A DNA stretch of 64,000 bases from Catenovulum maritimum (GCF_001050375.1 NZ_KQ130493.1:2948-66947), one strand, 5' to 3'; counted from the first letter of the stretch, positions 19,478 through 30,767 are shown. Numbers and translations are program-made. The notes: generated by a model not told the origin, from the letters alone.

Positions 19478-22400
19478 ATGATCCCACGTTTAACCCAAGT
19501 CGATGCCATAGAAAAAGATTACCTTAGTTTTTTAACTGCATTAGAGTCTTCTTCATTTAAAGGTGATATTGAAACAACTTATGCTAGCCGTTTTTCGGTA
19601 TCAACTGATAATAGTGTCTATCAGTCATTACCTCAGGCCGTTGTTTTGCCTAAAGATATGGATGACTTAGTTGCAATTACTGAGCTTGCATCACAAGCTG
19701 AATTTTCAACTATTAAATTCTCACCACGTGGTGGTGGCACAGGTACGAACGGACAATCGTTAACATCTGGCATAGTGGTTGATATTAGTCGCCACATGAA
19801 TAAAATCCTCGACTTTAATAAAGAAGAAGCTTGGGTCAAGGTTCAAGCTGGTGTGGTTAAAGACCAACTTAATGCGTTTTTAAAACCGCATGGATTCTTC
19901 TTTGCACCTGATTTAAGTACAAGTAACCGTGCCACAATTGGCGGTATGGTTAGTACTGATGCTTCTGGACAAGGGTCTTTGGTATATGGCAAAACCAGTG
20001 ATCATGTTTTAGGTTTAACCAGCGTGTTAATTAATGGTGATGTGTTAGAAACGCATAAAATGCCGATTTCTACTGCTGAAACTATGGCAAAACAAAGCGG
20101 TAAAATTGGTGAAATTTACGCTCAAGTTTTAGATACTTGTCGTAGTAAACGTCAAGATATCTTAGAAAAATTTCCGCGACTCAATCGATTTTTAACTGGC
20201 TACGATTTAGAACACACTTTTAATGATGATCTAACTGAATTCGATTTAGGTCGAGTCATTACGGGATCTGAAGGATCATTAGTATTTGTCGCTGAAGCTA
20301 AATTAAATTTAACCCCTATTGCACCGTTTAAAACCTTAGTTAATGTTAAGTATGATAGTTTTGAATCTGCATTACGCAATGCGCCTTTCTTAGTACAAGC
20401 GGACGCGACTTCAGTTGAAACTATTGATAGCAAAGTATTGAACCTTGCGCGTGAAGATATTATTTGGGATTCGGTTAGTCATTTAATCACAGATGTGCCA
20501 AATAAAGTGATGGACGGTATTAATATCGTTGAGTTTAACGCGGTTGAGCAAGGTGATATCAGCTCAAAATTAGAGCGTTTGACGGCTCAATTAGATGAGT
20601 TAGTGAATAATGAAGAAGCCGGCGTTATTGGTTATCAAGTTACGACAGATTTAGCCAGCATAGGCCTAATTTACGAAATGCGTAAAAAAGCGGTTGGTTT
20701 ATTAGGTAATACTAAAGGTAAACAAAAGCCTTTAGCCTTTGCCGAAGATACAGCTGTTCCGCCAGAAAACCTTGCCGACTTTATTATGGAATTCCGTGAA
20801 TTATTGGATGGCTATAAGCTTGATTATGGCATGTTTGGCCATGTAGATGCTGGCGTTTTACATGTTAGACCTGCTCTTGATATGGCAGACCCGGACCAAG
20901 AAGTTATCCTACGTGAAATCTCAGATAAAGTGGTGGCATTAACGGCTAAATATGGCGGTTTAATGTGGGGTGAGCACGGTAAAGGTTACCGCAGTGAATA
21001 CGGCCCTGAGTTTTTCGGTCAAGATTTATTTAATGAACTAAGAAAAATTAAGGCGGTATTCGATCCATTAAATCGTGTTAACCCAGGTAAAATTTGTACA
21101 CCGATTGATTCAACAGAACAATTGGTTTCGGTCGATGACACTAAACGTGGTTATTACGATCGCCAAATTCCAGTTGCGGTTAAAGACTCAGTTGAAACTG
21201 CTATGAACTGTAATGGTAATGGTTTGTGCTTTAACTGGGATGCTTCTAGCCCTATGTGTCCTTCGTATAAAGCCACTCGTGATCGTCGTCATAGTCCAAA
21301 AGGACGTGCAGGATTAATGCGTGAATGGCTGCGTCAGTTAAGCAATCAAGGGATTGATTTTAATAATGAAGAAAAGTCGATTCTAAAATCAGACGATGAT
21401 TCTTCATGGTTTGCAAGATGGCGAAATACACGTGCGAAAAAATCAGGCGATTATGATTATTCGCATGAAGTAATGGAAGCAATGGAAGAGTGTTTAGCTT
21501 GTAAAGCTTGCTCTAGCCAATGCCCAATTAAGGTCGATGTTCCAGGGTTTAGAGCTAGGTTTATACAGCTTTATTACAGCCGTTATCAAAGACCTTTAAA
21601 AGACTATATGGTTGCAACCATTGAGAGAACTGCGCCTCTCTTAGCTAAGGCACCTAGATTATCTAACTTTATTGTTAATAACCCGGTGAGTAAAGCTTTA
21701 ATTAAATCGGTTGTTGGGTACGTAGATACTCCAGAATTGAGTTACCCAACTTTGTCACAACAAGTCGCAGAATTAAATGTATTAGATTGGGATTTATCAC
21801 GCTTAAGTAAATTATCTGAAGCTGAAAGGCTTAAAGTCGTGGCCATAGTTCAAGACCCATTTACTTCATACTATGATGCGACTGTGGTGAGTGATTGGGT
21901 TAAATTGATTGCTAAACTTGGCTACAAACCGATTATTTTACCATTCCAACCGAACGGCAAACCTGAACATGTGAAGGGCTTTTTAAAGCAATTTGCTAGT
22001 ACAGCTAAGTCTGGTGCCGATTTTTTAAACCAAATCGATGCATTACATATTAGCTTAGTGGGTACAGATCCGAGCTTGGCTTTATGTTACCGAGACGAAT
22101 ATAACAAAGCATTGGGTGATGCTCGTGGTGATTTTAATGTAATGTTGCCACACGAGTGGTTAAAACAGGTCGCATTACCTAAAGCAGACGTTGCCAATAA
22201 CGAATTCGCTCTATTTGCTCATTGTTCGGAAAAAACTTCGATTGCTAGTACTCATAAAGACTGGGTGAGTATCTTTTCACAAGTTGGTGCTAAATTAACG
22301 CCAGTGAATGTTGGCTGTTGTGGTATGGCTGGAACCTATGGTCATGAAGCAAGCCATTTAGAAAACTCTAAGCATATTTACCAAATGTCTTGGGCAGATA

Positions 22401-22525
22401 AGATAAAGCAGCAGTCTCCAGAAAATGTTTTAGCAACTGGTTACTCTTGTCGATCTCAAGTTAATCGAGAGGAAGGTTTTAAACCTAAGCATCCAGTCCA
22501 AGCCTTACTTAAAATATTAAGCTAA
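19478..22525 (+). CDS. ydiJ: FAD/Fe-S oxidoreductase YdiJ (D-2-hydroxyglutarate dehydrogenase type)
   Basis: A 1015-residue fusion, nearly the length of E. coli YdiJ (1018). The N-terminal half is a FAD-linked oxidase of the PCMH type (about 1-520) with FSPRGGGTGTNGQSL, STSNRATIGGMVSTDASGQGS and VYGKTSDHVLG. The middle holds a ferredoxin-like domain with ECLACKACSSQCPIKVDVPG (about 667-686), and the C-terminal part has the CCG-type cysteine-rich domain (NVGCCGMAGTYGHE). E. coli YdiJ oxidises D-2-hydroxyglutarate and passes electrons to the respiratory chain. It is a single gene closed by the strong terminator at 22559-22592. Confidence 0.95.
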   Translation: MIPRLTQVDAIEKDYLSFLTALESSSFKGDIETTYASRFSVSTDNSVYQSLPQAVVLPKDMDDLVAITELASQAEFSTIKFSPRGGGTGTNGQSLTSGIVVDISRHMNKILDFNKEEAWVKVQAGVVKDQLNAFLKPHGFFFAPDLSTSNRATIGGMVSTDASGQGSLVYGKTSDHVLGLTSVLINGDVLETHKMPISTAETMAKQSGKIGEIYAQVLDTCRSKRQDILEKFPRLNRFLTGYDLEHTFNDDLTEFDLGRVITGSEGSLVFVAEAKLNLTPIAPFKTLVNVKYDSFESALRNAPFLVQADATSVETIDSKVLNLAREDIIWDSVSHLITDVPNKVMDGINIVEFNAVEQGDISSKLERLTAQLDELVNNEEAGVIGYQVTTDLASIGLIYEMRKKAVGLLGNTKGKQKPLAFAEDTAVPPENLADFIMEFRELLDGYKLDYGMFGHVDAGVLHVRPALDMADPDQEVILREISDKVVALTAKYGGLMWGEHGKGYRSEYGPEFFGQDLFNELRKIKAVFDPLNRVNPGKICTPIDSTEQLVSVDDTKRGYYDRQIPVAVKDSVETAMNCNGNGLCFNWDASSPMCPSYKATRDRRHSPKGRAGLMREWLRQLSNQGIDFNNEEKSILKSDDDSSWFARWRNTRAKKSGDYDYSHEVMEAMEECLACKACSSQCPIKVDVPGFRARFIQLYYSRYQRPLKDYMVATIERTAPLLAKAPRLSNFIVNNPVSKALIKSVVGYVDTPELSYPTLSQQVAELNVLDWDLSRLSKLSEAERLKVVAIVQDPFTSYYDATVVSDWVKLIAKLGYKPIILPFQPNGKPEHVKGFLKQFASTAKSGADFLNQIDALHISLVGTDPSLALCYRDEYNKALGDARGDFNVMLPHEWLKQVALPKADVANNEFALFAHCSEKTSIASTHKDWVSIFSQVGAKLTPVNVGCCGMAGTYGHEASHLENSKHIYQMSWADKIKQQSPENVLATGYSCRSQVNREEGFKPKHPVQALLKILS

Positions 22526-22558
22526 CTTTGTGCTTGTATTGATTTAGCTCTAAATCAT

Positions 22559-22592
22559 AAAAAAACCTAGCTCTTATAAGCTAGGTTTTTTT
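22559..22592. terminator. bidirectional intrinsic terminator between ydiJ and GH42-like gene
   Basis: AACCTAGCT (22564-22572) pairs with AGCTAGGTT (22579-22587) around a 6-base loop. The stem is flanked by a run of seven As on the left and seven Ts on the right, so it can work for the rightward ydiJ and the leftward glycosidase gene that converge here. Confidence 0.92.
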
Positions 22593-22665
22593 GCATTTAG
22601 GCCGGTGTTTGGTTTGTTTTATATGCAATAGAATTATTGTCGAACAATACTTCCTTTTATCTCGT

Positions 22666-25137
22666 TTAATCTCTATTTGAGTTTAAACGAGATAAACCAA
22701 GCAAACAAAGTATCAACAACCATAGACTGGCACCACCTGAAACATTAATCTGTTCTGCTGGTTCTGCTGGTTCTGCTGGTTCTGCTGGTTCTGCTGGTTC
22801 TGCTGGTTCTGCTGGTTCTGCTGGTTCTGCTGGTTCTGCTGGTTCTGCTGGAGGTGTAATAGGTCCAGGTTCTTCAACCAAAGTTGCTTTTAATAACATA
22901 GTTTCACGAACGGCTAGATCTATGTTGTCGTCTATTATTTGCCCAGTCATTAAGTTAAGTAGCTTTACTGATTTTCCTTCAGTCACACTCTCAATATCTA
23001 TATTTATGGTCGTTTTAGCAGTATTAACTAATGAAAGCGTATAACTATCTCCACTTTCTATAATTCGCCAAGCTATTTTTTTATTCGCGTTATTAGTCGT
23101 TTCGATAATGCTTAGTTTAGGTAAAATGTTTTTAGTTTTTGCTAATGAAATTGCACTATTTCTGAGTTCATCGAGAGTATTATACTGGATTACATTGTCA
23201 CCAGATGGCAATAGGTTTACAGCATGAGCTTGACCATATTGGTCTTTTTTAAGGCTGTTTGCATCGATTAAAATTGTACCGCCATTATCAACATAATTTT
23301 TAAGCGCCGCTAATTCAGATGTTGTTACTTGTTGGGTATCTTTGATTATAATAAAGCCCCAGTCGTTGATTTGCTTCTCAATGATTTTTTGCGTTGCGAA
23401 CCCTAATGCAACCCCTTCGAAGAACACAGAACGATGCGCATCGCGAATGCTGTCCATGTAATCGTCTTGGGTAATGGCACTAGTTTCTGAGTAAAAAAGT
23501 CGAATGGCTTTATTTTGCTTTTGTAACTTTACTATGTCTTGATGATGCGCATTTATATCCATTATCGTTCTGGTTAATTCATGGAACCCTAACGGTTGAT
23601 GTGTTACTCCTGTAATATATTCGGAATTATAGCCTCGATTTTCGATTATCGAACCGTCTGTATTTCGCCCCCACATCCAAGTTGAAACTCCATCTAGACC
23701 ATGTGTCGCTCCCAGCCAATAAATTGCTCTAACATAATCGGGAGAAACATTTTTAAGCTGGAAAGAACCTTTATTAAAGAAATGATTTTCGCTATCCCAC
23801 AATACTTGATTAGGCTGTACCGATGAGAAAAAATCGAATGATAAAGTAGCGCTTTGCCAATCAAAGCTATAATCATTTTGGTACCAAGGGGTATTAGTTC
23901 TATGGCTTAAATACTCGGAATTAGCATCAAAGCCGATAATATCGGTTAACTCCAGTAGAGATTCAAAATCTAACCCATGGCTTCGTGCTGACTCATTCCA
24001 TAGCCATGGCATTAATTTGATATGGGTCTTAGCGTCACTATCATGCTTTTTAATTTCACTGTCTAAAAATGCAAACCAGTTGGTCACCCGTATCTGATTA
24101 AAGCGCATCCAATCAAACCATATTGCAGAGCCCTTTAGTTGGCTATCCATAGGGAGTGCAATATTTATTTCATCAAATGAACCATAGTTACTACCCCATA
24201 AGTTATTCAATGAAGAAATAGAAGTATGGGTTGATGCTAGCCATGTGCGAAATTTTTCCATTGCGGCATCAGACACACCGCCAGTGTTCCAAACCCCAGC
24301 TTCAGTAAAAAAGCTAGGTTCGTTGAACATCATATAGCCAAGCGCTGTAGAACGTTTGTCTTTCAGCAAAGGAATATAGGTATTAAAAAAGCTGGTATAG
24401 AGTTCTTTTGCTCCGGGGTGGTCAAGCAAGTATTTGCTGAACAATCGGTTTGTATCTTCAATGTTTGGGTATTTATCTATTATCCATTGTGGCAGAGCAT
24501 TATGGTTGATAAATACTTGGCCAATTCGTTCGTCAGCATCATTTTGAAAATTATTTATACGCCATTGCTGTGTATTTCCTTGTTCATCTGTAATGAAAGA
24601 GGGGGAGATATAGTCGCTATGCAGATCTCCAAAATAAGGATTGGTTAATTCATCAGACGGTTTCCATGTATAACTACTCAAAAAAATGGAATCTTGGTTA
24701 TCAAGTCTAAATTCACCAGCGCTGATACTCACTTTTTCGAAGTCAATTAATGGCACAGCTTGCCTAATTATTGTGCCATTAATGACTTGGCTGAGTTCAC
24801 TGATCGAATTATCTAATATAGTTTCAACTGATTGTCGTTCAAATCCTGCAAGTTCAGCGGCGTGCGAGGCCGCTGAATGCTTGTAAACGGGATGGTCTTC
24901 ATAAAATTTGATATTGATAGCTTGATTTGACTCATCCCAGTTAGCCCAGTCTAAAAATAAATTAGCCATACGAACTGTCATTTGCTCGCGAGTAACATCG
25001 AGGTTTTGTTGTTGGGCACTTAAAATTAGAGTTTCTAATTCGGTTATTTTTTCAGCTGGATTTGCCGAAATTGCAAAACTGCTACCACATAGCAAGAGTG
25101 CAGATGATAATTGTTGGAAGGTGTTGTTAGTTTTCAT
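22666..25137 (-). CDS. GH42-like (clan A) glycoside hydrolase with C-terminal anchor
   Basis: An 823-residue exported enzyme. Signal peptide about 1-25; TIM barrel about 190-460. GYMMFNEPSFF (Asn272-Glu273) is the likely acid/base and LWDSENHFF (Glu450) the likely nucleophile. The segment with FRTWLASTHTSISSLNNLWG resembles GH42 beta-galactosidases, and a trimerisation-like domain follows (about 540-680). After a beta domain comes a low-complexity Pro-Ala-Glu linker (11 units), then SGGASLWLLILCLLGLSRL, resembling a GlyGly-CTERM/rhombosortase sorting tail. I chose ATG 25137 (AGGA upstream, direct start of the signal peptide) over the in-frame 25179, which adds 14 non-signal residues. The substrate is unproven; a beta-galactoside-like sugar is the family expectation. 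Confidence 0.8.
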   Translation of the reverse strand: MKTNNTFQQLSSALLLCGSSFAISANPAEKITELETLILSAQQQNLDVTREQMTVRMANLFLDWANWDESNQAINIKFYEDHPVYKHSAASHAAELAGFERQSVETILDNSISELSQVINGTIIRQAVPLIDFEKVSISAGEFRLDNQDSIFLSSYTWKPSDELTNPYFGDLHSDYISPSFITDEQGNTQQWRINNFQNDADERIGQVFINHNALPQWIIDKYPNIEDTNRLFSKYLLDHPGAKELYTSFFNTYIPLLKDKRSTALGYMMFNEPSFFTEAGVWNTGGVSDAAMEKFRTWLASTHTSISSLNNLWGSNYGSFDEINIALPMDSQLKGSAIWFDWMRFNQIRVTNWFAFLDSEIKKHDSDAKTHIKLMPWLWNESARSHGLDFESLLELTDIIGFDANSEYLSHRTNTPWYQNDYSFDWQSATLSFDFFSSVQPNQVLWDSENHFFNKGSFQLKNVSPDYVRAIYWLGATHGLDGVSTWMWGRNTDGSIIENRGYNSEYITGVTHQPLGFHELTRTIMDINAHHQDIVKLQKQNKAIRLFYSETSAITQDDYMDSIRDAHRSVFFEGVALGFATQKIIEKQINDWGFIIIKDTQQVTTSELAALKNYVDNGGTILIDANSLKKDQYGQAHAVNLLPSGDNVIQYNTLDELRNSAISLAKTKNILPKLSIIETTNNANKKIAWRIIESGDSYTLSLVNTAKTTINIDIESVTEGKSVKLLNLMTGQIIDDNIDLAVRETMLLKATLVEEPGPITPPAEPAEPAEPAEPAEPAEPAEPAEPAEPAEPAEQINVSGGASLWLLILCLLGLSRLNSNRD
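22753..22851 (-). repeat. perfect 9-bp tandem repeat, 11 copies (Pro-Ala-Glu linker)
   Basis: Eleven uninterrupted, identical copies of TTCTGCTGG on the plus strand. In the glycosidase gene this encodes a Pro-Ala-Glu linker just before the hydrophobic C-terminal anchor. Perfect identity at synonymous positions points to recent slippage. Copy number changes would keep the frame and only lengthen or shorten the linker. Confidence 0.97.
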
Positions 25138-25582
25138 CTCGTTCCTATTGGTAAACCGATTGTACTTGGCCGCGAGCAAGTTTTGACGCGCAAGATTTCG
25201 GCTTTTAGTTGTTATAAGGGAGGTGCTATTAAATTTATATTGATTTAGTTCTATATAAAGACCCAGTTTAAATTTAATGTATTATCTTTAAAAACATGCT
25301 ATCAATTTAACAAGGGTAGCTCTTGCCTAGGTTAATCGCAATCCATTTTTAAACTAGATTCAGATTTTGATGCTGTAAGAAAATTAAGTTTGGTTACAAA
25401 ATTTGGAAGTGGTTTGTCGTTATTATTCAGTATTCAACCCTTATAGAGTTAATTAAAAATAAAGCTCAGAGTGAATTCTATGGCAGCTAGGTTTCTATTG
25501 ATGCCTAGAGTGGTGATTGAGGGAGTTGCCAGCTAAAGATAAACTAGGCGTCCAACTAGCGAAAAAACTTTAGCTATTTAAA
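25138..25582. other. intergenic region between sensor kinase and GH42-like gene
   Basis: A 445-bp AT-rich gap between two leftward genes. It must carry the promoter of the glycosidase gene. An 8-bp inverted repeat (AGCTAAAG near 25531 with CTTTAGCT near 25568) lies just beyond the sensor-kinase stop and may help end that transcript. No ORF, RNA or mobile element is recognisable. Confidence 0.5.
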
Positions 25583-28096
25583 TCACTTACTGGAATATTG
25601 ATCAATACAATCTTGTAATTCAGCAAAGTTAAAAGGTTTGGTAACATAAGCGTCCATACCTGCACTCAAACATTTCTTTTCGTTTTGACTGGTTACATCG
25701 GCGGTCAAAGCGATAATTGGAGTCGGCTTTGAGCCTGCGGTTTTTTCTAGTGCTCTAATTTCATGAGTCGCGGTATAGCCATCTATTCCCGGTAACATGC
25801 AGTCCATCAGTACGAGTAAATAATGTTCGGGTTGAAATATTTTTACTGCTTTTTCTCCATCATCAGCCCAGTCTATTTGATAGCCTTTACTGAGTAAATA
25901 TTGTTCAACCACCATGTAATTTATATCGTTGTCTTCAACGACTAATATGCGATTATTATCTATGTTTTGTAATGATTGAGCGATATGCACAGTTTGAGGT
26001 TCATGTTCATGCTCTTCGATACTTAAGCAAAATGCTTGGAGTAATTTTTTGCCAATAATCGGTTTATGTATATGAACTACCTTGAGTTGTTGGCACTCTT
26101 GATACACTTCTTCTGTGTCGATTGAAGTTATTAGGATTGCATGGCAATAGTCTGGTAATTTATCTTTAATCTTTTTGTATAGGGCAAGGCCATCTAACTC
26201 TGGCATAGCGTAATCCAATAGTAGGAAATCGCAATCAATTTTATTCTGCTCTTCTAACCAAGTGATTAATTCTATTGGGGCTAAAAAGTTATGATGACTA
26301 ATTTTCCACTGGTCGCAAAATCCATTGAGTACTCTATGATTCTCTGCGATGTCATCTATGATAATCGCTGTACTATTGTGAATCGCCTCAGGTGCAATAT
26401 GATGAAATGCTTTCTTTTCTACTTTGAGTGGCAAGCTAAAATAAAAGCAACTTCCTTCACCTTGTTCTGAAGTCACTTTTAGTTTTCCGCCCATCAAATT
26501 GACTAATTTTTGACACAGGGCTAAGCCCAAACCTGTACCACCGTATTTTCGCGTAGTTGAACTGTCGGCTTGCTCAAACGCATTAAATATATTTGCTTGC
26601 TGTTCGTCGGTCAGACCAATGCCTGTGTCTTTAACTGCAAATTCAATATTGGCCATTTCTGCTTCGCTTGGCTCTAAGACATGGCAACTTACCGTAATAC
26701 AACCCGACTCGGTAAATTTAATCGCATTAGAAATTAAGTTGCCTAAGATTTGGCTGATACGTATGTCGTCTGCCAAAACCTGCATATTAGCAACGGCTGA
26801 AATGTCTAATACTATTTCTAAGCCACGCTTGCTGGCGTTGGCTTTGTGCGCTAAAACCAGATCGGTTACTAAATCTTGCAACTGAGTTGAAACCGGATGA
26901 ATCTCTAGTTTCTGCGCTTCTATTTTAGAGAAATCTAGAATATCGTTAATCGTACCCATTAACAAACGGCCTGAATTCTCTATCGTACGTAGTTTATTCT
27001 GTTGTTCTTTATTTAATTTACTACTAGCTAATAACTGTGCCATACCTAGCACCCCATTTAACGGGGTACGTATTTCGTGGCTCATGTTGGCTAAAAATTC
27101 ACTTTTTGCTTGGCTGGCTAACTCGGCTTGGTGCTTAGCTTTTAATGCGACATCATGTTGTTCTTCAATTACCTTCGACAACTTTTTAGAGAGGAATACG
27201 GCACCAGAGCCGAAGATAATTAAGCTGACTATTGTGATAATCAGCATATATAAAGTTAATTCTGAGACGTTTTTTTCGACTGCGCTATGAGGAATAAGAC
27301 CAATAAATTTCCAGTTCAAATATGGAGAGTTGTACTCTATTGCAAAATAATCTTCTGTTTCAGTTAGAGTGTTTTCGACGTATTTAAAGACATTTTTAGG
27401 GTTGCGAGTATCTGCTAATATTCTGCCGGTTTCTTCAATGACAAGTAGTTCTCCTTGCTCGCCAAATTCTGCTTTTGAGAGCATTTTGGTAAATTCATCT
27501 AAAGTGATATCAATACCCACCACACCCACAGGATGATCTTGATCGTCTTTAATTAAACGAACAGTCGAAATCAGCATAGTATTGTCAGCTGCCCAGTAGT
27601 ATGCAGGCGCGCGAATAATTCGGCCATTAGCTTGCTTTGCGGACGTATACCAAGGTCGCTCTCTGGGATCATAATTATCCGTGGTTGAGCCTTCAGGCCA
27701 TTGCACATAACCACCTTGTTCAGTACCCATATAGAGGTAATTTAAATTCGGGTAGTGCTGCGCTATTTGCTTAAATTTTTGGAAAAGTAATTTTTCTTGC
27801 GGATTACTTTGACTTGGCGACATCTTGGTTGCAGCTAAATGCATATAGCTAGTGATGTGCTTCGCACTTTCTAATAGGATGGGATCGGCACTTAATAAAC
27901 TTAACTGATTTTCATACAGCTTAAACATCAAGCTGATACCGTTATCTATTTGATGGACCTCGCCATAGAAGCGGCTTTCAAATGAATTACGAGCATGGGT
28001 TCTTGCTTCACTAACTGAAAACAGAAAGTTTACGAATAAGGGGATAGTGACGGCACATAAAAATGCTAATATCAGTTTAACCCGTAAGTGTCGCAC
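25583..28096 (-). CDS. hybrid sensor histidine kinase with dCache sensor and two receiver domains
   Basis: An 837-residue membrane sensor. A first membrane helix (about 8-27), a periplasmic double-Cache-like domain (about 30-275) with the YDPRERPWY motif at 142-150, and a second helix (about 282-303) come first. The kinase core has H-box [15 protein letters not shown] with His340, the [12 protein letters not shown]1 box and [10 protein letters not shown]2 box. Two receiver domains follow; the first has [13 protein letters not shown], and the second has [11 protein letters not shown] and [14 protein letters not shown], both with the phospho-accepting Asp. The signal is presumably a small extracellular ligand. 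It lies between the GH42-like gene and the divergent TonB receptor, so it may control one or both; no separate response regulator or HPt gene is nearby. Confidence 0.9.
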   Translation of the reverse strand: MRHLRVKLILAFLCAVTIPLFVNFLFSVSEARTHARNSFESRFYGEVHQIDNGISLMFKLYENQLSLLSADPILLESAKHITSYMHLAATKMSPSQSNPQEKLLFQKFKQIAQHYPNLNYLYMGTEQGGYVQWPEGSTTDNYDPRERPWYTSAKQANGRIIRAPAYYWAADNTMLISTVRLIKDDQDHPVGVVGIDITLDEFTKMLSKAEFGEQGELLVIEETGRILADTRNPKNVFKYVENTLTETEDYFAIEYNSPYLNWKFIGLIPHSAVEKNVSELTLYMLIITIVSLIIFGSGAVFLSKKLSKVIEEQHDVALKAKHQAELASQAKSEFLANMSHEIRTPLNGVLGMAQLLASSKLNKEQQNKLRTIENSGRLLMGTINDILDFSKIEAQKLEIHPVSTQLQDLVTDLVLAHKANASKRGLEIVLDISAVANMQVLADDIRISQILGNLISNAIKFTESGCITVSCHVLEPSEAEMANIEFAVKDTGIGLTDEQQANIFNAFEQADSSTTRKYGGTGLGLALCQKLVNLMGGKLKVTSEQGEGSCFYFSLPLKVEKKAFHHIAPEAIHNSTAIIIDDIAENHRVLNGFCDQWKISHHNFLAPIELITWLEEQNKIDCDFLLLDYAMPELDGLALYKKIKDKLPDYCHAILITSIDTEEVYQECQQLKVVHIHKPIIGKKLLQAFCLSIEEHEHEPQTVHIAQSLQNIDNNRILVVEDNDINYMVVEQYLLSKGYQIDWADDGEKAVKIFQPEHYLLVLMDCMLPGIDGYTATHEIRALEKTAGSKPTPIIALTADVTSQNEKKCLSAGMDAYVTKPFNFAELQDCIDQYSSK

Positions 28097-28246
28097 GTAT
28101 GTCCTTGATTATTCATTGAGGTTTAATGTAATTAATATAGTCGTCACTTTAACTCAATTCCATAATACATAGTGTATTTCGTGAAAAAGATTTTTCCTAA
28201 ACTATACTTTTTCTAATCGATATAAAATATATCAAAAGCGTTAATC

Positions 28247-30709
28247 ATGGATAGTAAAATGACTGCTAAATTGTTTCAACCTAAGTATATTGCGCATTGT
28301 TTGACTCTGGTGTTTAGTGCATATCATGCAGCTGCCTTCTCGCAAGCTTCTAGCGAAGCTGAAATAGAAGTGATTGAGGTCACTTCGTCAAAGCGAGTAA
28401 AAAATATGCAAAAAGTCCCAGTAGCAATTCAGGCATTATCAAGCCAAACGTTGGCTGAACAAAATTTATCTAACTTGGATTCGCTGAATTTATATCTACC
28501 AAACGTCAATATTGCATCTCGTGGACCAGGACAAGCTGATATCTTTATGCGTGGTATGGCAATCCAGCCCATTGCCGTTATGTTGTCTGGGGCACAAGGC
28601 ACTATGCCGAATGTCGCCGTTTATTTAGATGAGCAACCAGTCACAGCGCCGGGGAGAAATATCGATGTATATACACACGATTTGGAGAGGGTCGAGGTGT
28701 TAGCTGGTCCACAAGGCACACTTTTTGGCGCTAGCTCGCAGGCCGGTACTATCCGCTATATAACCAATAAGCCAACGCGTGGCACATTTGAAGCTAGTAC
28801 GAGCTTAGGATTTGCTAATACTAAACATGGTGAGACAAGTCACAGTGCGCAAGGCATGTTGAATCTGCCAATCACAGATGATTTATCCTTACGTTTATCT
28901 GCTTATACAGTGTTACAAGGCGGGTATATAGATAATCGCTTTGGAGAATTTACCTTAGACCCAACAATCAACCCTAATTCGATTGTAAATATTGAAGGGG
29001 CCAGTTATCAAATGGCGGATAACCTGTCATTGGTGGAAGATGATTTTAATCAAAATCGCTATCAAGGTTTTAGGTTATCCGGGCAATATTGGATTGACGA
29101 CGACTGGCAGCTATTACTGCAACACAATGCGCAACAAATTGAAGCTGACGGTGTATTTGATATGGACCCGGAAGTTGGAGATTTAGCCGTTAGCCGGTTT
29201 TTTCCTGATACCTTAGAGGATGAATTTAAACAAAGTGCGTTAACTTTATCAGGGCGAATTCAGCAGCTGGAAGTGCTATATTCAGGCTCTGTTTTAAAGC
29301 GTGAAGTTAATCAACAGATAGATTATACCGGCTACAACAACACAGGCGCTTACATAGCCTATTACACCTGTACTTATACTAATCCTAATTACATTGCGAA
29401 TTACAATATTCCAGCCAGCCTAATTACAGAGCAAAGAGAGTGTAAAGATCCAACTAAAGGTTTTGTCGGGCAGCAAAGTCATGACAAAACGACGCATGAA
29501 CTCAGATTTGTTTATGATGCCCATAGGTTTGTTGACTCTGTATTTGGCATTTACCTAGATGATTTTTTGTTAGAAACTCAAGATGACTATGTTTACTTAG
29601 CTGCACCAGAATTAGGTTTTGCGCCTAATGCACCTATCTCAACCGCAAACAATATTAATCCAAACACACGAGCACCAGGCGTTACCTTTTTTAACGATGT
29701 GACACGTAGTGAAAAACAACAGGCTGTTTTTGCTGAATTATCTTTCCACTTAACAGAGCAATTAAGCGCTACGTTTGGCGCACGAAAATATAAAATAGAG
29801 ACAGGTATTAGCGGTTCATCTAATTTTGCTGATGGTATTTTTCAGGGCTCAGTCAATACAGACAGAGGACGTGATTATGATGTGTCGGGTGGTCATAGTG
29901 ACAAACCTTGGATACAAAAAGACACCATTTATAAATTTAATCTCAGCTACAACTGGCAGTTAGATAAACTCATTTATGCTACATATTCAGAAGGTTTTAG
30001 ACCGGGTGGTTTTAATCGAGGTGGCGGCATTGAGTCTAATAACCCCGAATTTCCAACGGTTTCGACGACTTATAATACAGATGATGTGAAAAATTATGAG
30101 CTTGGGTTTAAGTCGACCTGGTTAGATAATAGGCTACGTTTTAATGCCAATGCCTATCATATCGAATGGCAAAATATGCAAGTTTCTCGGTTTGATCCCC
30201 AAAACGTCTCGATTCTTACTTTCATTGAAAACGCAGCAGACGCTGAAATTAATGGTTTAGAGGCCGATGCTGTTTGGCAAGTAACGCCCGACTGGCGATT
30301 GTTTAGCGCCTTTTCTTATATTAAAAGTGAACTCACTCAATTGAAGGCTGAAGCGATAGAATTGGTATCTGTTGGCAGTGCATTACCGCTAACACCCAAA
30401 TTTCAGGGCAACCTTCGCAGCCAGTATAGTTGGCAACTTGGTGAATACTGGTTAGATTGGCATTTTGCATGGGTTTACTCAGCGAGCTCGTGGAGCTCTA
30501 TTGTTGCTGAGCAAAGAGAGAAACAAGACAGTTATCAAATCATGAATACGTCGATTAATTTGGATTTAAATAACTGGCAATTACAAATTTATCTAGATAA
30601 TTTAGCTGACGAGCGAGCTAAATTATTTATTAATGATCAAGATGATATCAAGCGGGTAACAGTTAATCGACCTCGTACTCTAGGTATAAAACTCAAATAC
30701 CGCTATTAG
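28247..30709 (+). CDS. TonB-dependent outer-membrane receptor
   Basis: An 820-residue receptor with a signal peptide (about 1-33, AFSQA), a TonB-box-like IEVIEVTSSKR near residue 40, a plug domain (VPVAIQALSSQTLAEQNLSNLDSLNLYLPNV region, then IFMRGMA) and a long beta barrel ending in the typical aromatic strand KLKYRY. It imports large substrates with TonB energy; the iron-type (siderophore) or carbohydrate-type nature cannot be decided, though many Alteromonadales receptors of this shape take up oligosaccharides. A second ATG at 28259 is possible. The gene is divergent from the sensor kinase across 150 bp and is followed by the TPR-sulfotransferase gene after 58 bases, so the two are likely co-transcribed. 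Confidence 0.92.
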   Translation: MDSKMTAKLFQPKYIAHCLTLVFSAYHAAAFSQASSEAEIEVIEVTSSKRVKNMQKVPVAIQALSSQTLAEQNLSNLDSLNLYLPNVNIASRGPGQADIFMRGMAIQPIAVMLSGAQGTMPNVAVYLDEQPVTAPGRNIDVYTHDLERVEVLAGPQGTLFGASSQAGTIRYITNKPTRGTFEASTSLGFANTKHGETSHSAQGMLNLPITDDLSLRLSAYTVLQGGYIDNRFGEFTLDPTINPNSIVNIEGASYQMADNLSLVEDDFNQNRYQGFRLSGQYWIDDDWQLLLQHNAQQIEADGVFDMDPEVGDLAVSRFFPDTLEDEFKQSALTLSGRIQQLEVLYSGSVLKREVNQQIDYTGYNNTGAYIAYYTCTYTNPNYIANYNIPASLITEQRECKDPTKGFVGQQSHDKTTHELRFVYDAHRFVDSVFGIYLDDFLLETQDDYVYLAAPELGFAPNAPISTANNINPNTRAPGVTFFNDVTRSEKQQAVFAELSFHLTEQLSATFGARKYKIETGISGSSNFADGIFQGSVNTDRGRDYDVSGGHSDKPWIQKDTIYKFNLSYNWQLDKLIYATYSEGFRPGGFNRGGGIESNNPEFPTVSTTYNTDDVKNYELGFKSTWLDNRLRFNANAYHIEWQNMQVSRFDPQNVSILTFIENAADAEINGLEADAVWQVTPDWRLFSAFSYIKSELTQLKAEAIELVSVGSALPLTPKFQGNLRSQYSWQLGEYWLDWHFAWVYSASSWSSIVAEQREKQDSYQIMNTSINLDLNNWQLQIYLDNLADERAKLFINDQDDIKRVTVNRPRTLGIKLKYRY

Positions 30710-30767
30710 CTAATCTAAGTTAAACTGAGCCAGCCATTTTAGCGATTTTAGGAAAACGAAAAATTTC

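Noticed and set aside
22753-22851. CRISPR-like array
   Set aside because: The 9-bp units are directly adjacent without spacers and are in frame in a glycosidase gene: a coding tandem repeat.
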